Shown here: in pieces, positions 62,990 to 64,000 of the stretch
How positions within the stretch are numbered: position 1 is the stretch's first letter
How the letters are laid out: every line of letters starts with the position of its first letter
From: Rhizomys pruinosus
Taxonomy: Eukaryota; Chordata; Mammalia; Rodentia; Spalacidae
Length of the DNA: 64,000 bases
Assembly: GCA_009823505.1 (NCBI GenBank)
Contig: VZQC01014000.1
Location: 1,049,316-1,113,315, forward strand
Direction of reading: 5' to 3'
Notes under the pieces: generated by a model
Told to the model about the DNA's origin: nothing
Database searches by the model: none
The model's input: only the letters and a program-made list of their open reading frames with translations
Translations under genes and position numbers: made by a program

Positions 62990-63400
62990 GGTGGTTTGGT
63001 TGTGGAGTAAGATCCAGGAACCACCCAAGATGCTCAGAAGTTCAAATCATTACGTTTTTATTAGCCGGCTGGCGACTGCACAGGATGAAGCATGTCCACC
63101 AGTATCTCAGGGCAAGCTTGTAAAGGAAAAAAGCACGTCCTAGTTAGCTCCAAGCTGGGGCCTTCTGGCAGCCATGGGTGCAGGTGCACACAAGGCCAGG
63201 ATACAGAAGCCAAGATAGCTGTCGCTGTTGGAGAACATGTAGGTCACCCTGACCTTTTAGAGACCATATCCTGAACTTGACTGACTATTCTCATGGGAAA
63301 TCCCTTCAACAGAGGTTTGGTGTTCCACGCCAGGACACTGGGTTCAGGGAAGGGTTAGTACTGCTGGGTGAGTTATATAGCAGAAAATGGAGTCATTGTG
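62990..63400 (-). mobile_element. Possible LTR, minus strand
   Basis: In reverse complement a polyadenylation-like AATAAAAACG lies near the left end (63050-63065), and the block reads like retroviral LTR sequence. No exact boundaries or TSD found. Confidence 0.3.
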
Positions 63401-63406
63401 GCCTTG

Positions 63407-63775
63407 ACACAGTTTGAATGAGAATGTCCCCCATAGGCTCCAAGTATTTGGACACTTTGTCCCCAGTTGGTGGCATTGTTTTGGGAGGCTTTAGGAGGTG
63501 TGGCTTTGCTGGAGGGAGTGTGTCACTGGGGGTGGATTTGGGGAGTTCTTAAGCCTTGCCAGGTTTCTAGTTGCTCTCTGCTTCCTGTGCCTGCTTGAAA
63601 GTGTGAGCATTTAGCTTTCTGCTCATGCTCCAGTTACCTCACCTTACCTCCCTCCCGTCCATGATGGACTCTAATGCCTTTGGTACCTGGAACCGTAAGC
63701 TCAACTAAACTCTTCCTTCCATAAGTGGCTTTGATCATTGTTGTTATTACAGCATCAGCAAAGTAACTGATACAG
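63407..63775 (+). mobile_element. MaLR-like LTR, plus strand
   Basis: agtttgaatgagaatgtccc, tttaggaggtgtggctttgc, gagtgtgtcactgggggtgg, catgatggactctaatgcct and a terminal agcaaagtaactgatacag. Best-preserved plus copy of the family in this window. Confidence 0.8.
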
Positions 63776-63817
63776 AAATGAATCTTAAAAATCACCTAGC
63801 ATAGCCTTCTACACATT

Positions 63818-64000
63818 CTGGCCTAGGGAGGTGGCTCAATGAATAAAGCACTTGCCTGGCAAGTATGAAGCCTTGAGTTCAAATCCCCAGAAGCCATGTA
63901 AAGCCAGGTTTGGTAATGGGTATCTGTAGCCTCAGTACTCCTACAGCAAGATGGGAGGCAGACACAGGAAAATCCACAGAAGCTCTGAGGCCAGCTAGCC
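63818..64000 (+). repeat. Long tRNA-derived SINE, cut by window end
   Basis: gcctagggaggtggctcaat ... gagttcaaatccccagaagc and aggccagctagcc. Continues beyond the window. Confidence 0.8.

Overview
This is an intronic and exonic stretch of a rodent nuclear genome. Its one identifiable protein-coding gene is Man1a1 (Golgi alpha-1,2-mannosidase IA, glycosyl hydrolase family 47), on the + strand. Five consecutive internal exons are present: 42077-42200, 45502-45595, 53216-53331, 59147-59366 and 60140-60312. All have AG/GT borders and compatible phases. Together they encode about 242 residues of the lumenal catalytic domain, roughly residues 333-575 of about 655 when placed against the mouse protein as I recall it. 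The start codon, cytoplasmic tail, membrane anchor and first catalytic-domain exons lie to the left. The final exon(s), with the calcium-binding end of the enzyme, lie to the right. No upstream exon was found in 1-42076, so that intron is at least 42 kb. The remaining introns are 3.3, 7.6, 5.8 and 0.77 kb.

A rodent source is shown by many B1, B2, B4/ID and longer tRNA-derived SINEs, rodent L1 3' ends and MaLR-like LTRs. The B2 copies differ from the common mouse and rat forms: many carry a 17-bp internal tandem duplication. The protein is also not identical to mouse. I infer a cricetid-type rodent (vole/hamster group); the genus cannot be fixed from sequence alone.

Layout: 1-42 kb is one long intron of unique AT-rich DNA packed with SINEs. 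It also holds a 23-copy 64-bp minisatellite (15.0-16.5 kb), a 5S rRNA pseudogene fragment (17.0 kb), a GATA tract (19.2 kb), a minus-strand MaLR element with both LTRs (24.6-27.1 kb), a three-level nested insertion (27.7-28.6 kb), a head-to-head B2 pair (29.5-30.0 kb), two exon-like segments of unknown status (32.1 and 33.5 kb), an 85-bp GC-rich duplication (40.0 kb) and an AT-rich palindrome cluster (41.0 kb). The Man1a1 exons occupy 42-60.3 kb; the intron after the first one contains an 18-unit, 28/29-bp minisatellite open in all three forward frames. The region 60.3-64 kb is again intron.

I found no operon, CRISPR array, defence system or other non-eukaryotic gene system. The observations with most biological content are the loss of a conserved N-glycosylation sequon in Man1a1, the duplication-bearing B2 subfamily, the large homogenised minisatellite and several strong hairpin or palindrome structures.
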